From contig NZ_FQZX01000002.1 of assembly GCF_900142175.1 (NCBI RefSeq), positions 539,317-603,316 on the forward strand: a stretch of DNA of 64,000 bases, in the 5' to 3' direction. The first letter of the stretch is position 1. Each line of letters starts with the position of its first letter. Position numbers and translations under genes: made by a program. Below are positions 62,412-64,000 of the stretch, one piece after another. The DNA is from Maribacter aquivivus (GTDB lineage: Bacteria > Bacteroidota > Bacteroidia > Flavobacteriales > Flavobacteriaceae). Under the pieces are notes generated by a model. The model saw only the letters and a program-made list of their open reading frames with translations, did no database searches and had not been told where the DNA came from.

Positions 62412-63830
62412 TTATCTTGCTGCTGTTTCGTTATTATATATTCCTCCTGGAATGATAGAAACTGTTTTAGAAGCTAATAAGGTATTATCGGATAAATCAT
62501 AAACCTCTAAAGAACCATTGCTGACAAAATCTTTGGCATCTACCCCATAAAGTTTACCATCAATAACAGCCATATCATAAAAACTTAGACCTTCAATTTC
62601 CGCAGTTGTTGGCAATACACTCGCTGTAGTATCCATAGCATACACAGACCCACCAAAGTAATAATAAAGAGTAGCTCCATCAATTTCTAAATTACCTGGA
62701 TGTTCCGTAACTGCATAACTTATAGTTGTTGTAACTGTATTATCCGTAGTATTAATATTATCTATTTGTCCAGCAGTCTCATTTCCAGTCCAAGATGGAT
62801 TTCCACCTGATAAAACCCAAAGATTTCCACTAGCATCTAGTTGCATTGAATTAGGGCGATCACCAACTGTAATGGTTGTAGTAACAGTATTTGTTGTAGC
62901 ATCAATTACAGTAACGCCGTTATTTTGATTGAAACCTCCTTGGAGCGCTACATAAATGGTATTATCCTTCGCTATAATTTTCTCTGGCCCTTCCGCTACT
63001 GAAATAGTAGATTCAACGGTATTTGTTTCCAAGTCAATCACGGCAACATAATCATCATCAGGATTAGAACCGTCTCCCCAATTTGTAACATATCCTTTAC
63101 CATTAGCTATAGCCATATAACGAGGGTTTAAAAAATCTGTCTCGCTCGGTCCTCCAATAGTGGCAACAGATTCAAAAGTATAACGATTTACAACTTCTAT
63201 CTTCTGAGAACCATTCATTACTATATAAGCCATATTTTCATAAAAAGACATACTCTGTGCATTGTCTCCTAATGCATCTGCATCATTGACAGTTTTAAAA
63301 ATATCGTTTTCCACTGTCGTTAAATCATCCGAAACAAAAGAAATAGAAGCGTTTCCTTGCATAAAGTTTCCTTCATGAGAAACTAATATCCCATTTTCAA
63401 ATGGGTAAGAATCATTATCTGTAATTGTTAATATCAAAGAACTATTAGCTCCCATAATATCCTCACCACTACTTGTAGATGTAATAGTAAAAATCACCTC
63501 TTCAGAAGATTCTACCTCTGTATCATCAATTAAAAGTAAATTTTCTTGTACTGATGTTTCCCCTGCTGGTAAAACAACCGACCCTGATAAAGATTGATAG
63601 TCTTCCCCTACTGTGGCTGTTCCTGTTACTTCATAACTAATGGTTACATCCATAGCATTTACGCTAGTAGTACTGATCGTTATTTCTACTGTCCCTTCTC
63701 CCTCATCATAAGTATCTTCTGTTGTAGATATCCCTATTGTTCCTGGTGTTGGCATATCATCATCATCACTACAAGATGTAAGTATAAATGAGGCGAAAGC
63801 CGCTGTTAACATAAAGTGTTTCAATTTCAT
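62412..63830 (-). CDS. Surface lipoprotein with Calx-beta domain and beta-propeller (BtuG-like candidate)
   Basis: A 472-residue lipoprotein (MLTAAFASFILTSCSDDDDM, Cys near residue 20). Residues about 30-140 form a Calx-beta domain (TATVGEDYQSLSGSVVLPAG, ESSEEVIFTITSTSSGE). The rest is a YVTN/DUF5074-like beta-propeller with repeated blades: YVAVIDLETNTVESTISVAE, VTVIDATTNTVTTTITVGDR and GSLEVYDLSDNTLLASKTVS. It starts two bases after the stop of a TonB receptor, so the two are partners. Propeller lipoproteins of this kind next to a BtuB-type receptor capture vitamin B12 in Bacteroides (BtuG); whether this one does is inference. Confidence 0.8.
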   Translation of the reverse strand: MKLKHFMLTAAFASFILTSCSDDDDMPTPGTIGISTTEDTYDEGEGTVEITISTTSVNAMDVTISYEVTGTATVGEDYQSLSGSVVLPAGETSVQENLLLIDDTEVESSEEVIFTITSTSSGEDIMGANSSLILTITDNDSYPFENGILVSHEGNFMQGNASISFVSDDLTTVENDIFKTVNDADALGDNAQSMSFYENMAYIVMNGSQKIEVVNRYTFESVATIGGPSETDFLNPRYMAIANGKGYVTNWGDGSNPDDDYVAVIDLETNTVESTISVAEGPEKIIAKDNTIYVALQGGFNQNNGVTVIDATTNTVTTTITVGDRPNSMQLDASGNLWVLSGGNPSWTGNETAGQIDNINTTDNTVTTTISYAVTEHPGNLEIDGATLYYYFGGSVYAMDTTASVLPTTAEIEGLSFYDMAVIDGKLYGVDAKDFVSNGSLEVYDLSDNTLLASKTVSIIPGGIYNNETAAR

Positions 63831-63832
63831 TT

Positions 63833-64000
63833 TTAAAAATTTAATATTAATTGTGTTTGTATATTTCTGTTGGGCATTGGACGCAATGCTACGTTTTCGT
63901 AGTACGTATTAAACACATTGTTAATCGTAACTCCTATGGTATATTTTAAATCTGTTTTCAATATATCTGCCGTATAAGTTGCTCCAAGATTAGCTACTTG
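63833..64000 (-). CDS. TonB-dependent receptor, C-terminal end (5' part outside window)
   Basis: The last 55 residues of a TonB receptor run off the right edge on the minus strand. Seen: LKYTIGVTINNVFNTYYENV, then ALRPMPNRNIQTQLILNF and TAA at 63833-63835. N-x-F-x-x-x-Y near the end, the RPMPxRN turn and the terminal Phe are standard for TonB receptor barrels, including BtuB-type ones. The next gene starts two bases later. The plug domain, any TonB box and a possible cobalamin riboswitch lie outside the window. Confidence 0.85.
   Translation of the reverse strand, partial: QVANLGATYTADILKTDLKYTIGVTINNVFNTYYENVALRPMPNRNIQTQLILNF

Overview
The window is ordinary chromosomal DNA from a member of the Bacteroidota, most likely a marine Flavobacteriaceae of the Maribacter/Zobellia type; the genus is inference. 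The support is AT-rich DNA, promoters with a TAnnTTTG -7 element and little Shine-Dalgarno signal, many SC-type lipoproteins, TonB-dependent receptors with carboxypeptidase-like N-termini, a monomeric isocitrate dehydrogenase, a long GAPDH, a SerB-SerA fusion and several Bacteroidota-specific DUF families. I see no rRNA, tRNA, CRISPR array, insertion sequence, phage or plasmid signature. Genes are densely packed on both strands and most short gaps hold a promoter or a hairpin terminator.

Layout. 1-6043: the end of ribD, then HAD hydrolase, DMT permease and YigZ in one run; a convergent thioesterase; then dnaA, a low-molecular-weight phosphatase and an RsmI-like methylase. 6100-9214 (minus): dapF, GNAT, mltG and a lysozyme-fold protein. 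9336-14722 (plus): a DegP-type protease, long GAPDH, then a coiled-coil membrane protein, GNAT, trmD and rplS. 14723-15366 is the only gene-free stretch over 300 bases and holds a candidate structured RNA with its own terminator. 15367-21247: icd, then a TonB receptor / DUF4249 lipoprotein pair. 21244-31483: DUF4294, M42 peptidase, NUDIX, FucU plus SDR behind a GntR-type palindrome, hisS, an Oar-like receptor, and rpsF-rpsR-rplI. 31714-32407: a LytTR response regulator broken by one base. 32462-37183 (minus): nadC, YihY, DUF2147, priA. 37249-44708: rlmH, a PilJ-type sensor stub, the SerB-SerA fusion, a hydrolase, DUF3307/SatD, a methyltransferase, rdgB and DUF4337.

44867-56074: a DEAD-box helicase with an RG-rich tail, a CarboxypepD_reg protein, a GH13 amylase lipoprotein, VOC and SRPBCC proteins, a SpoU methyltransferase, a sirtuin, a haem-binding protein, a HEAT-like protein followed by purB, and two convergent MscS channels. 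56238-59016 (minus): an ECF sigma factor, its likely membrane anti-sigma factor and three DUF4252 proteins behind a clear ECF-type promoter. 59208-62222: two tandem S41 protease lipoproteins. 62412-64000 (minus): the C-terminus of a TonB receptor followed two bases later by a Calx-beta/beta-propeller lipoprotein, an arrangement that resembles BtuB-BtuG vitamin B12 capture.

Most genes are housekeeping. The parts most worth following are the unassigned RNA at about 14.9-15.3 kb, the self-regulated sigma/DUF4252 operon, the PilJ protein with a kinase-like H-box but no ATPase domain, the operator at the SDR-FucU genes, and the frameshifted response regulator.
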